Below, piece after piece: positions 9,201 to 16,836 of a DNA stretch of 35,525 bases (within the stretch, counting starts at the first letter, position 1; the number at the start of each line of letters is the position of its first letter). Below the pieces are notes generated by a model. The model was not told the DNA's origin. It did not search any database and was given only the letters and a program-made list of their open reading frames with translations. Location: assembly GCA_947074185.1 (NCBI GenBank), contig CAMTOO010000013.1, positions 1 through 35,525 of the forward strand. The letters run 5' to 3'. Origin of the DNA: an uncultured Negativicutes bacterium. Its GTDB lineage: Bacteria; Bacillota; Negativicutes; Acidaminococcales; Acidaminococcaceae. The position numbers and the translations under genes are program-made.

Positions 9201-9494
9201 AGAGCTGGAGAACAAGTAAAAATAGATAACTTTGTAAAAGTTGCGAAAGAAAATCCAGATAGAACTTATTCAATGGTAGGTCACACAGATGCTATCGGTA
9301 CAGATGAGTACAACATGGAACTTTCAAAACGCAGAGCAGCTAACGTAAAGGCAGCTGCACAAGCACAAGGTGTGCCAGCAACACAAATGGAAGAAGCTTA
9401 CCAAGGTAAGGCTGAACCAGCTGATACAGATTCAACTGCAGAAGGTCGCGCTAACAATCGTCGCGTAAATATTTTCGAATATACAAATAAATAA
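6201..9494 (+). CDS. Autotransporter adhesin-like protein with AIDA-type repeats, beta-barrel and C-terminal OmpA domain
   Basis: A 1097-residue surface protein. The N-terminus is basic then hydrophobic (KKILASLVMGVNAVNVFAP); a second hydrophobic patch ends in VYAAS near residue 91, so the signal region may be unusually long. Residues about 100-450 form some twenty 17-19-residue repeats of the type GTGTVETMNxGxQxVSSGG, like AIDA-I-class passengers that fold as a beta-helix. An autotransporter barrel follows (about 675-962) ending in LRFAF, the aromatic end expected by the BAM machinery. Instead of stopping there, a Pro/Val linker (about 965-990) leads to an OmpA-like domain with GHTDAIGTDEYNMELSKRR, whose Asp and the Arg 15 residues later match the diaminopimelate-binding pair. 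The barrel is shared with the next gene. The ligand of the passenger is unknown. Confidence 0.9.
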   Translation: MKNSEKSTGKKILASLVMGVNAVNVFAPMVQGIDALSKFEGNKEIKNRQEIAMSKTESDKTTGYETLSTVAGYVDGLVFGKVYAASMNITAGSTTVDNWLVGDVMNITNATGVIGTNAGSQGIYTGGTGVVSTNLVTGLQNINFGVGTIIDNKDGWQVVQAGGGTGIIINNTGWQRIYSGAVGSIVNFEGTTQMQQVSNSGTGIIDNLLGGQQMINPNATGIIAVMETGHQYVYQNGTGLVKSMNNGTQHISGGTGTVETMNSGHQMIANGGTGIVEILKDGAQWVNSGTGIVEMTMQGDSGFPQQYIIGANEGTIKTMNGGQQNVWSGGTGTIETMNAGYQAVSTGVGTIVTMNDGGQGVQSGVGTIVTMNDGFQVISIDGAGTIETMNYGGQHISSGGTGTVETMNFGVQMISSGGTGTVETMNEGWQWVSSGGTGTIETMNAGSQRLFSGGSVSINKFLGGTQTLADDGASITGQVVNGGTQHMEAAGLFEGTILNDGMLAYENAGGEVKDLTMNGGRVVLNADTNIYKLTGMFKAAGGTVDMTEDFIGNAPRSYETLTIEHLGGSGGAFKINTDLASETDSDKIEITTSDPGITQYVQVVDESLFNGTEVIGLKSLLFATDPSGNVTFQGVSLDNGGLWELTPTVDSPDGSNWYLRTIEKKVNPSTETLIGNVESTYGLWRSALTDDTLRKRLGDLRIGVEEAGGVWARAKAGSLSGNNYNSKYQTFQVGIDKTVGNKTYGMAVDHSNTSSDLASGSGDGSMTGLSLYMTTYKDSGLYSDVVLRGGKLRSGVNTYGQYPDSLDFDAYGYSASYEIGKTNTQENGWFTEPQAQLVLGHLNGGEYRTARDTYVDRNGVNTLIARVGVVAGRKINKDSDYYFKANVYHEFLGKDKMDLLAANGERMSYEGENSGTWFEVGVGTNIKLSNQTYFYGDVLKTFGGDIKKKWQVNAGLRFAFGGPKKVAPLPVVAPVVAKPVVPKHEEFLDSIYFDFDVDTPRAGEQVKIDNFVKVAKENPDRTYSMVGHTDAIGTDEYNMELSKRRAANVKAAAQAQGVPATQMEEAYQGKAEPADTDSTAEGRANNRRVNIFEYTNK
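7391..7552 (+). repeat. Three near-identical 54-bp tandem repeats inside the passenger
   Basis: The unit starting TAGTGGCGGTACAGGTACAG begins at 7391, 7445 and 7499, exactly 54 bases apart, encoding 18-residue repeats. More diverged copies extend on both sides (about 6940-7560). They are in frame, so gain or loss of a unit would leave the protein open. Confidence 0.9.
8307..8989 (+). repeat. 683-bp exact direct repeat, copy 1 (autotransporter barrel)
   Basis: By direct comparison this stretch is identical, base for base, to 11947-12629 (offset 3640). The sequences on either side are homologous but carry many differences, including at silent positions. Confidence 0.93.
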
Positions 9495-9508
9495 TAGTAA
9501 ATAAAAAT

Positions 9509-9546
9509 AAAATATAGGCTCTCTAATATGAGAGCCTATATTTTTT
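9509..9546 (+). terminator. Terminator after autotransporter 1
   Basis: AAAATATAGGCTCTC (9509-9523) pairs perfectly with GAGAGCCTATATTTT (9530-9544) around TAATAT, then T. The A-rich left side makes it potentially bidirectional. Confidence 0.92.
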
Positions 9547-9606
9547 ATTGAGGAAATCTATAATGGTAGGATTCTATTGGTCTGCCTTTATTATTTCACA
9601 AAAAAC

Positions 9607-9738
9607 TTGCAAAGTTATAAGTAAATGTGATAAAATTGAAACATAGATAAAAGACAAAAGTCTTTTTAAAAAGTATTGCGCAAATAAGTATTAAACACAT
9701 TGGCTTAATGACAGAATGTTATAGGGAATAACATTGTC
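9607..9738 (+). promoter_or_regulatory. Probable promoter and structured leader of autotransporter 2
   Basis: TTGCAA (9607-9612) and TAAAAT (9631-9636) are 18 bases apart, implying a leader of about 150 bases. In the leader AATGTTAT (9715-9722) pairs with ATAACATT (9728-9735). A weaker AAAAGAC/GTCTTTT hairpin lies at 9649-9666. No gene is seen between 9547 and 9792. Confidence 0.45.
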
Positions 9739-9792
9739 TTTACATATACAAATCAAGTATGAATTTATAAGGGAAAGCAAAGGGGTGTATTT

Positions 9793-12723
9793 ATGAAATC
9801 TACAAGTAAAATTTTAACAGCTACTATTATGGCAACACTTTTAAGTGGTGTAAGTATTAGTAATGCTAATACTACAACTACACCAGTTACTTCAAGTAAC
9901 ACGGCGGGGACTGCATATAGCTTGATTGATATTACAAGTAATGCAATTGGTCCGATTTATGCAGTTCTTGGACCAGGTTCATTGGATTTATATATGAATG
10001 ACGGTGGGGTTATTCAACATGTTAATACAGGTGCACCTGGTTCGTTAAAACATGGAGAGGCAGTAGGTATTTCTAATACAAATCTTATTGTATCTGGTGG
10101 TACAGTAAATATTAATGTTGCTACACGTACTGCAGATATTCCTAGTCCAGTAGTAATTGCTCGTAACTGGGCAAAGGTTTGGGGTATGGATATTGCTTCT
10201 ACAGGGCACAAGAATTTGGTTGATGGAAATGTAGTAATGAATTTAGAGGCAATTGCTGGGAATAATGCAACTGCTGTTAGCAATGGCGGTGGATCAGCGC
10301 AAAGTAATACAATGGCGTATGTTATAGGTGCAAGAAATATTGGTACAGGAGCTATGACAAATATTGCTGGCAATCTTACAATTAATGCAAATGCTAAATC
10401 AGGCGACAACGCGTATGCTGGAGGGACTAGTACCGCAAATGCAACCTTGTACGTAGATGCTTTAGCTTATGCTATAACTACTTATAATGGTGGTAAGTTC
10501 AATCTTGGAGGCAACTTCGATGCTAATTTGACAGTTAAAGCTGGTAATAATGCCGTAAATGAAGCAATCAACCTTAATCCTAGTTCGGCTACTGCTTTAG
10601 GATCTGTGTTGTTAGCTAATGGTACAAATGCTGTGAATACAATAAATGGTAATTTAAGAGCCACTATTGATGCAGAAGGTGGCGATAATTCAGATGTTTC
10701 TGGAGATGCAGCAATTAGAGCTGTTTGGGCTGATACTGGTGGTGCAAATATAATTTATGGAAATGTTGATTTAGACTTGAAGGCAAGAAGCGGTGCAAAT
10801 AATGCAGCGAATGGCTTAGATAATTATGCTATAATACATGCTATTAGAGCAAATGATGGTAGTAATGTTATTGGCGGCGATGTAAAAATAAAGGCTGAAT
10901 CAATAGTTCAAGCAAGTAGCACTGGTAATGCATGGGCTTATGGTATTAGAGCTGAGAATAATGGTAGTGTTATTATTTCGGGTAATGCTGATATGGATAT
11001 TACTACAAAAGCTAGTCATGCTACAAATTCTGCGGCTTATGCATATGGTATTTTAACAAGAGGTAATAGTTCTACGTGTTTAGAAGGTGACATTAAAATT
11101 GTAGCTAATGCAGATGCAACAGCTGGCAATAACTTTAAATCATATAGTGTTGTTGCGTCAAATGGTGGTGATAACCAACTAGATCTACCAGGATTTGTAA
11201 AACAATTTGAAGGTATAGTTGAAGCTGTAGGTACAGGAACAAATCCAAGTAAAAATACTATCTTATTAGACATGCCAGGATCTTACCTTCAAGGTAATAT
11301 TCTTGATGATGGCACTGGTATTAATGATATCACTCTTGAAAATGAAGGTACTTGGAGACCAGTTTATGACAATCGTTATGGCGAATTCTTTGATCCAGCA
11401 GATAGTGCAACGCATACTAAAACATATACAGTAACAGATAATAGTGTTCCTGAAATCACAATGAAACAAGATGGTATCATCGATATGGTTTGGGATGGTA
11501 CAAGAACACATTATAGAAATCTTGATATTGAAACTTTAAATGGTAGTGGTGGTAACTTTAAAGTTGCAACAGATTTGGCAAGTGGTACTAATGGTGATAA
11601 AGTTGTTGTTACCAATGGTGAAGCAAGCGCAACACATTATATTGGTGTAACAGATGCAAGTCTTTTAACTGGTCAAACAGTAGTAGGGCCAGCAAAACTT
11701 CTTGTAGCAACAGATCTTTCTCAAAACATTACTTTCTTAGGTAAAACATTAGATACTGGTGGACTTTGGCAAACAACTCCAACTATCGAAAATTTAGATC
11801 CAGGCAATTGGTACTTAACAATGGTTCAAGCAGAAGCTAATCCATCTACTGCAACTCTTATTGGCAATATGGAATCTACTTATGGTTTATGGAGAAGCAT
11901 TCTTACAGATGATACTCTTCGCAAGCGTTTAGGTGATTTAAGAATGGGTGTAGAAGAAGCTGGCGGCGTATGGGCTAGAGCAAAAGCTGGTAGTTTAAGT
12001 GGAAATAACTACAATTCTAAATATCAAACATTCCAAGTAGGTATTGATAAAACTGTAGGTAATAAAACTTATGGTATGGCAGTAGACCACAGCAATACAA
12101 GTAGCGATCTTGCTTCTGGTAGCGGTGATGGATCTATGACTGGCTTGAGTCTTTATATGACTACTTATAAAGATAGTGGTCTTTATAGTGATGTAGTACT
12201 TCGTGGTGGTAAATTAAGAAGTGGTGTTAATACTTATGGTCAGTATCCAGATAGCCTCGATTTTGATGCTTATGGTTATAGCGCTAGTTATGAAATTGGT
12301 AAAACTAATACACAAGAGAACGGTTGGTTTACTGAACCACAAGCTCAATTAGTATTAGGCCACTTAAATGGCGGTGAATATCGCACTGCAAGAGACACAT
12401 ATGTTGATAGAAACGGTGTAAATACTTTGATTGCACGTGTAGGTGTTGTGGCAGGCCGTAAGATTAATAAAGATAGTGACTATTATTTCAAAGCAAATGT
12501 ATACCATGAATTCCTTGGTAAAGACAAAATGGATTTATTAGCTGCAAACGGCGAAAGAATGTCTTATGAAGGTGAAAATAGTGGTACTTGGTTTGAAGTA
12601 GGTGTAGGAACAAATATTAAACTTTCTAAACAAACTTATTTCTACGGTGATGTAGCTAAAACATTCGGCGGAGATATTAAGAAAAAATGGCAAGTAAATG
12701 CTGGTATGAGATTTACTTGGTAA
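9793..12723 (+). CDS. Autotransporter with beta-barrel, second copy
   Basis: A 976-residue autotransporter. A plain signal peptide (basic start, hydrophobic ILTATIMATLLSGVSI, probable cleavage after SNA near residue 25) leads to a Gly/Ala/Asn/Thr-rich passenger (about 26-600) with loose repeats of about 45-50 residues in which AYxI or AxA, NGG and GN(V/A)D recur; this suggests a beta-helix but differs from the AIDA-type repeats of the preceding gene. The region before the barrel (from about 575, GSGGNFKVATDLASGTNGDK) resembles that of the neighbour at moderate identity. The barrel (about 690-976) ends NAGMRFTW; a terminal aromatic residue is standard for BAM substrates. There is no OmpA tail. 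Target and ligand are unknown. Confidence 0.92.
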   Translation: MKSTSKILTATIMATLLSGVSISNANTTTTPVTSSNTAGTAYSLIDITSNAIGPIYAVLGPGSLDLYMNDGGVIQHVNTGAPGSLKHGEAVGISNTNLIVSGGTVNINVATRTADIPSPVVIARNWAKVWGMDIASTGHKNLVDGNVVMNLEAIAGNNATAVSNGGGSAQSNTMAYVIGARNIGTGAMTNIAGNLTINANAKSGDNAYAGGTSTANATLYVDALAYAITTYNGGKFNLGGNFDANLTVKAGNNAVNEAINLNPSSATALGSVLLANGTNAVNTINGNLRATIDAEGGDNSDVSGDAAIRAVWADTGGANIIYGNVDLDLKARSGANNAANGLDNYAIIHAIRANDGSNVIGGDVKIKAESIVQASSTGNAWAYGIRAENNGSVIISGNADMDITTKASHATNSAAYAYGILTRGNSSTCLEGDIKIVANADATAGNNFKSYSVVASNGGDNQLDLPGFVKQFEGIVEAVGTGTNPSKNTILLDMPGSYLQGNILDDGTGINDITLENEGTWRPVYDNRYGEFFDPADSATHTKTYTVTDNSVPEITMKQDGIIDMVWDGTRTHYRNLDIETLNGSGGNFKVATDLASGTNGDKVVVTNGEASATHYIGVTDASLLTGQTVVGPAKLLVATDLSQNITFLGKTLDTGGLWQTTPTIENLDPGNWYLTMVQAEANPSTATLIGNMESTYGLWRSILTDDTLRKRLGDLRMGVEEAGGVWARAKAGSLSGNNYNSKYQTFQVGIDKTVGNKTYGMAVDHSNTSSDLASGSGDGSMTGLSLYMTTYKDSGLYSDVVLRGGKLRSGVNTYGQYPDSLDFDAYGYSASYEIGKTNTQENGWFTEPQAQLVLGHLNGGEYRTARDTYVDRNGVNTLIARVGVVAGRKINKDSDYYFKANVYHEFLGKDKMDLLAANGERMSYEGENSGTWFEVGVGTNIKLSKQTYFYGDVAKTFGGDIKKKWQVNAGMRFTW
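11947..12629 (+). repeat. 683-bp exact direct repeat, copy 2 (autotransporter barrel)
   Basis: Identical to 8307-8989. The first mismatches are at 11946 (G here, A in the other copy) and 12630 (A here, C there), after which differences are frequent. Confidence 0.93.
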
Positions 12724-12743
12724 GTAATTAAATAATAAAAATA

Positions 12744-12808
12744 AATATAGGGGTAGGCCTTTAGGTTTAATTAGAATTAACCTTTAGGCTACCCCTATAT
12801 TTTATTTA
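12744..12808. terminator. Long nested hairpin / bidirectional terminator after autotransporter 2
   Basis: ATATAGGGGTAG (about 12745-12756) pairs with CTACCCCTATAT (12789-12800), and an inner AGGTTTAATT pairs with AATTAACCT. A/T tracts flank both ends, so it could stop transcription either way. It belongs to the same architectural group as the hairpins at 5869, 31875 and 31942. Confidence 0.8.
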
Positions 12809-12877
12809 CTAAACATTAGACATATTACTACTAATAAGGTAAAATCAAGAGAGATACCAATAATCGAGGTGAAAAAC

Positions 12878-13798
12878 GTGAAAAAATTACTTTTATTAGC
12901 AGTAGTTTTAACAGCAACAATCATGTGGGGAATATTTAATTTTATGCAAACAGGCTTCGATGGTTTTTTTGTAAACCAAGAGCTACTAGCAGAAAAAAAG
13001 AATATAGTTGTAATGGGAGCTGATTCTAGGAAAAAAGATAATGATCCAGGAAGAAGTGATACTTTATTTGTGGTGATGGTGGATACTAATAAAGCTAGAG
13101 GATCTATTTTATCTATACCTCGCGACACAAGAGTTAAAATTAAGAATAAAGGTTTTGATAAAATAAATCATGCTTATGCTTTTGGCGGAGCAAAATTAAC
13201 CCGCGATACCGTACAAGATTTTCTAGGTCTAAAGGTAAACAATTACATAGTAATAGATTTTAGTGGCTTTGAAGCTATCGTAGATTCTATGGGCGGTGTT
13301 ACCGTAGACGTAGAAAAACGTATGTATTATAAAGACGATTGGGATGGATTTGTTGTAGATTTGCAACCAGGTGTGCAAGAACTAAACGGTGCAAAAGCAA
13401 TGCAATATATTCGCTATCGTGATGAACAAGGTGATATTGGCAGAATTCAACGTCAACAAAAATTTATTTTAGCAGTTTACAATAAAATTCATTCAGCAGA
13501 AATATTACTTAAAGTTCCTGGTATGACGAAACAATTAGCTTCAATGCTAAATACCAATATGAATTTAAAAGAAATGGTTGAGTATGGCACAGCAATGTAC
13601 AGCTTTATGCAAGAAGGAACTTTAGAGATGGAAATGGTACCAGGAAAACCAGAATATATTAACCAAATTAGTTACTGGATTCCAGATGTAGAAGCAACTC
13701 GAAAATTGGTAGAAAAAATGCAAGGGGTATTAAATAATAAAGCTTTTGAAAAACAATCAAACAGCCTTGCTGATGAGTATAAACGCAGTTTAGAATAA
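12878..13798 (+). CDS. LytR-CpsA-Psr (LCP) family cell-wall glycopolymer ligase
   Basis: LCP proteins are membrane-anchored enzymes that move glycopolymers from undecaprenyl-phosphate carriers onto peptidoglycan. The protein has an N-terminal anchor (KKLLLLAVVLTATIMWGIF) and an extracytoplasmic LCP domain: VVMGADSR, GRSDTLFVVMVD, SILSIPRDTRV, KINHAYAFGG, VIDFSGFEAIVDSMGGV and RYRDEQGDIGRIQRQQ, which supply the Arg/Asp residues that grip the pyrophosphate and magnesium. I choose the GTG at 12878 because GAGGTG lies 6 bases before it and the anchor starts at once; an upstream in-frame GTG at 12869 would overlap that site. Length is 306 residues. In a diderm Firmicute its acceptor polymer is unknown. 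Confidence 0.92.
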   Translation: MKKLLLLAVVLTATIMWGIFNFMQTGFDGFFVNQELLAEKKNIVVMGADSRKKDNDPGRSDTLFVVMVDTNKARGSILSIPRDTRVKIKNKGFDKINHAYAFGGAKLTRDTVQDFLGLKVNNYIVIDFSGFEAIVDSMGGVTVDVEKRMYYKDDWDGFVVDLQPGVQELNGAKAMQYIRYRDEQGDIGRIQRQQKFILAVYNKIHSAEILLKVPGMTKQLASMLNTNMNLKEMVEYGTAMYSFMQEGTLEMEMVPGKPEYINQISYWIPDVEATRKLVEKMQGVLNNKAFEKQSNSLADEYKRSLE

Positions 13799-13818
13799 GT
13801 TTGTGTTAGGAAAACTAA

Positions 13819-13847
13819 TTGCATAATGTATACAATTATGCTATAAT
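13819..13847 (+). promoter_or_regulatory. Strong promoter with an embedded inverted repeat
   Basis: TTGCAT (13819-13824), a 17-base spacer and TATAAT (13842-13847) form a near-ideal promoter. The arms GCATAAT (13821-13827) and ATTATGC (13835-13841) are an inverted repeat lying between and over the promoter boxes, the usual place for a repressor operator. Confidence 0.65.
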
Positions 13848-13853
13848 AAATGT

Positions 13854-13901
13854 AACTTAACAAGCCCCTCATTTGGCCCTTCTCGGAAGGGCTTTTTTTT
13901 T
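13854..13901 (+). ncRNA. Candidate short RNA or attenuated leader upstream of fakB
   Basis: Transcription from the promoter above would start near 13854 and meet a strong terminator almost at once: GCCCTTC (13876-13882), loop TCG, GAAGGGC (13886-13892), then nine T. The product is about 48 nt. AAGCCC at 13862-13867 could pair with GGGCTT at 13889-13894 and compete with the terminator stem, so an attenuator leader for the downstream gene is an alternative. The hairpin could also simply end the LCP gene. It resembles no RNA family I know. Confidence 0.45.
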
Positions 13902-13995
13902 GAATGAAACAAAAATATCACTCCCTAAATTGTGGTATTTTTTGCTTAAATATGATAAAATATATAGTAGAATATGCATAGGATAGGAGAACTTT

Positions 13996-14853
13996 ATGCG
14001 AGACGATGTCCATATAGTATTAGATAGTATCGCTGTGTCGGAAGAAACTTCTCTCAAAGACGACCCTCGTTGCCATGTTGTAAAGTTAATAGTTGGTGTT
14101 GGTGATGAAGAATGGATAGATGGAGATAAATCTTTAAAAGAGATGTTTAGCTTGGTAGAAAAGCATGATAAATTACCAAAAACATCCCAACCACCAGTAG
14201 GACAATTTTTAGACCTTTTTACCAAACTATCACAAGAAGGGAAAAAGGTTATTTATATTGCTGTAGATAGTAAATTAAGTGGTACATATCAAACCGCTTG
14301 TATGGTCGCTAAAGAAGTTAATGCTACAGTGCCGGGGGCAGATGTACGCGTTGCAGATGGCAGAACTGCTGGTTGTCCACTTAGCGGAATGGCTTTAGCA
14401 ACTTTAGCCTATGCTGAAACTGGTGCTAGCATGGATGAAATAGAACAATATTTGTTTGATGTGATACGTCGAACCGAAACTTTTTTTTCAGTAGAAACTT
14501 TAGATTATCTAGAAAAAGGTGGACGTATTGGTGCGGTAGGCGCATTAGTAGGCAATATCTTAGGTATTAGACCAATAATTTCTTTGGAAAAAGATGGATC
14601 GTTATTTATCAAAGATAAATGCAGAACGAGAAAGAAAATTTTGAATCGCCTTATTGAATTAGGGGCGGCAGAAGCTCCTATAGAAGCTATGTATGTAGCT
14701 CATGCGGAAGCTCATGAAGATGCAGAATATTTAAAGGCACAATTATTAGAATTGTTTCCTGATGTACCATTAATATTAACTGGTATTGGTACAGTATTAG
14801 CAGCACATTTAGGACCAGGTGTTATCGGGGTATTTGTAAGAAAAAAACTATAA
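13996..14853 (+). CDS. fakB: DegV-family fatty-acid-binding protein (FakB-like)
   Basis: FakB proteins hold a fatty acid while FakA phosphorylates it, feeding exogenous fatty acids into phospholipid synthesis. The 285-residue protein has the DegV fold: an N-terminal Rossmann-like half with SQPPVGQFLDLF and SKLSGTYQTA (the Ser/Thr that contact the carboxylate), and an ETLDYLEKGGRIGAVGALVG segment typical of the family. A good AGGAGA site precedes the ATG. The FakA partner begins 18 bases downstream, which strongly supports the FakB role over a generic DegV label. Bound chain length and saturation cannot be told. Confidence 0.92.
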   Translation: MRDDVHIVLDSIAVSEETSLKDDPRCHVVKLIVGVGDEEWIDGDKSLKEMFSLVEKHDKLPKTSQPPVGQFLDLFTKLSQEGKKVIYIAVDSKLSGTYQTACMVAKEVNATVPGADVRVADGRTAGCPLSGMALATLAYAETGASMDEIEQYLFDVIRRTETFFSVETLDYLEKGGRIGAVGALVGNILGIRPIISLEKDGSLFIKDKCRTRKKILNRLIELGAAEAPIEAMYVAHAEAHEDAEYLKAQLLELFPDVPLILTGIGTVLAAHLGPGVIGVFVRKKL

Positions 14854-14871
14854 TCGGGAGTGTCCTGTTTA

Positions 14872-16509
14872 ATGGAATCTAAACAAACAATGATTATAAC
14901 GGGTGAACAAATTAAAAATATGCTTTTAGGCGCACATAAATGTTTTCAACGCGACTACATTATGATTAACGACCTAAATGTTTTTCCTGTGCCAGATGGC
15001 GATACAGGGACTAATATGCTACATACTATGGACTCTGTAGCTAAGGAATTAGTCAAACTAAAAAATCCTACTGCAGGGGAAGCAGGAAGTGTTGCTATGC
15101 GTAGTGCAATTATGGGTGCGCGTGGTAATAGTGGGGTAATTTTATCCCAACTTTTACGTGGTATTGGTAAAGGTCTTGCGGGTAAAAGTGAAGTAACTAG
15201 TAATGAAATAGGTAAAGCTTTCCAATTTGGAGTACTTTACGCATATAGGGCAGTATCAAAACCTGTTGAAGGAACTATTTTGACGGTAGCTCGTGGAATG
15301 GCAAAAGGTGCATATCACGCTGTCCGCAAAGGCGAAGATTTTATTGAAATTTTAGAAGAAGTAATTGAAGCGGGTAAAGAAGAGCTTAAAAGAACTCCAG
15401 AATTACTTCCTGCATTAAAAACTGCAGGTGTAGTAGATGCTGGTGGACAAGGCTTAATCACATTCTTTGAAGGCTGTTTAGCGGGCTTTAGAGGTGATGA
15501 AATAACTACAACTGATGTTAATACTGTAAATGCTGACGGTGTAGTGAAAACTATTGCAGCAAATACTGGTGAAGTTTTTGATTTGCGTTATCCTTATTGT
15601 ACAGAATTTGTTGTATATGATGCTAAGGTTGAAAGAAATCATGTATATGAATGCTTAAAAGATATGGGCGATTCTTTAATAATTGCTGTAGTAGATGATA
15701 TTATTAAAGTGCACATCCATGCAGAAGATCCAGGTGCTGTTTTGAGTCATGCTATTACTTGGGGTAGTTTACATGATATAAAAATTGATAATATGGTTGA
15801 CCAACACGAAGGCAAGGCAACTGATAGAAGTATTACAGAGCCTATCGTGAAAAAAGGCCTTTCTGTATTATCTATTGCAGCAGGCGATGGTATCGCAGAT
15901 ATTATGCGTAACCTTGGTGCTGGTGCAATTATTATGGGTGGACAAAGCATGAATCCATCTGTAGAAGATTTTATTGATGCTATCGAAAAAGGTACAGCAG
16001 AAGATTATATTATTTTACCTAATAACAAAAATATTATTTTAGCTGCTGAACAAGTGCGTAAGATGCTAGGGGTAGCCCATGTTTCTTATGTACCAACAAC
16101 AAATTTAGCTCAAGGCTTAATGGCGTTAATAAAGTTTGATCCACACAAAACTATTGAAGAAAATACTACTTTGATGACTGCTGAAGCAAAAACTGCTAAG
16201 TGTATTTCTGCTACTATTGCAGTTAGAGATAGTGTAGTAAATAATATTACGATTAAAAAAGATGACTACTTAGGTCTTGTAGATGACAAAATAGTTGCTA
16301 CAGGAAAAACCTTAGATGCTGTTATTAAATCAGCTATTGAAACACTTGATGAAGATTATGAATTAGCAAGTATTTATTATGGAGCAAATTTATCTGAAGC
16401 AGATGCTAAAGCAATTGCCCAAGAAATAGAAACACTTGATAAAGATTGGGAAGTAGAGGTATTTGAAGGTGGACAACCTTTATACCCAGTAATTATTTCC
16501 TTAGAATAG
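14872..16509 (+). CDS. fakA: Fatty-acid kinase ATP-binding subunit (DAK2-domain, FakA/YloV-like)
   Basis: A kinase that phosphorylates FakB-bound fatty acids with ATP. The N-terminal DAK2/DhaL domain carries LNVFPVPDGDTGTNML (about residues 37-52), whose aspartates bind two magnesium ions and ATP, and MGARGNSGVILSQLLRG. A middle FakA domain follows from about 215 (YPYCTEFVVYD) and a C-terminal EDD-like domain ends with GGQPLYPVIISLE. I take ATG 14872, preceded by GGGAG; an in-frame GTG at 14860 overlaps that site and is less likely. The length of 545 residues is usual. Spacing to the genes on both sides is 18 bases, so it is the second gene of a five-gene unit. Confidence 0.94.
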   Translation: MESKQTMIITGEQIKNMLLGAHKCFQRDYIMINDLNVFPVPDGDTGTNMLHTMDSVAKELVKLKNPTAGEAGSVAMRSAIMGARGNSGVILSQLLRGIGKGLAGKSEVTSNEIGKAFQFGVLYAYRAVSKPVEGTILTVARGMAKGAYHAVRKGEDFIEILEEVIEAGKEELKRTPELLPALKTAGVVDAGGQGLITFFEGCLAGFRGDEITTTDVNTVNADGVVKTIAANTGEVFDLRYPYCTEFVVYDAKVERNHVYECLKDMGDSLIIAVVDDIIKVHIHAEDPGAVLSHAITWGSLHDIKIDNMVDQHEGKATDRSITEPIVKKGLSVLSIAAGDGIADIMRNLGAGAIIMGGQSMNPSVEDFIDAIEKGTAEDYIILPNNKNIILAAEQVRKMLGVAHVSYVPTTNLAQGLMALIKFDPHKTIEENTTLMTAEAKTAKCISATIAVRDSVVNNITIKKDDYLGLVDDKIVATGKTLDAVIKSAIETLDEDYELASIYYGANLSEADAKAIAQEIETLDKDWEVEVFEGGQPLYPVIISLE

Positions 16510-16527
16510 TAAAGGTAGATTTAAAAG

Positions 16528-16836
16528 ATGACTGAAATAATGGTGGCAATCGTTTTAGGGATTACTCTTGGTTGGACGGATGTTTTGTCTTATACAACTA
16601 AAGAAAGATTAAATAAATTATCCATGTTCTGTCTTCTTGTTATGCTATTCTGCTTAGGTGCTAAAATAGGCTGTGACCAAGAACTTTTAAATAATTTAGG
16701 GGTACTTGGGAAGCAGTCTTTATTTATGGCTATGGCAGTTATAACAGGAAGCATCTGCATGGTATTTTTGGTTTATAAAATTTTCCAAGCAGAAGTGGAT
16801 GATGCTGTAGAGAATGGTGGTGAGCACCATGGCTAA
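16528..16836 (+). CDS. LysO-family exporter, N-terminal part (separate small membrane protein)
   Basis: A 102-residue membrane protein with about three helices (3-22, 29-50, 65-88) and a charged tail (EVDDAVENGGEHHG). It matches the N-terminal portion of the LysO (DUF340) lysine exporter family, with EIMVAIVLGITLGW and a KLSMFCLLVMLFCLGAKIG segment. In E. coli LysO is a single chain; here it is two genes overlapping by 8 bases, with the second supplying the rest. The junction has its own ribosome-binding site, so this looks like a true split and not a sequencing frameshift. The substrate may not be lysine, given the neighbour described below. Confidence 0.78.
   Translation: MTEIMVAIVLGITLGWTDVLSYTTKERLNKLSMFCLLVMLFCLGAKIGCDQELLNNLGVLGKQSLFMAMAVITGSICMVFLVYKIFQAEVDDAVENGGEHHG

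Noticed and set aside
6201-12723. Composite transposon bounded by the 683-bp direct repeats
   Set aside because: The repeats are coding barrel sequence without transposase genes, inverted ends or target-site duplications.
16801-16836. Frameshift in a single lysO gene
   Set aside because: The downstream frame has its own start preceded by GGTGGTGAG and the upstream protein ends in a natural charged tail, so two overlapping genes are more likely.
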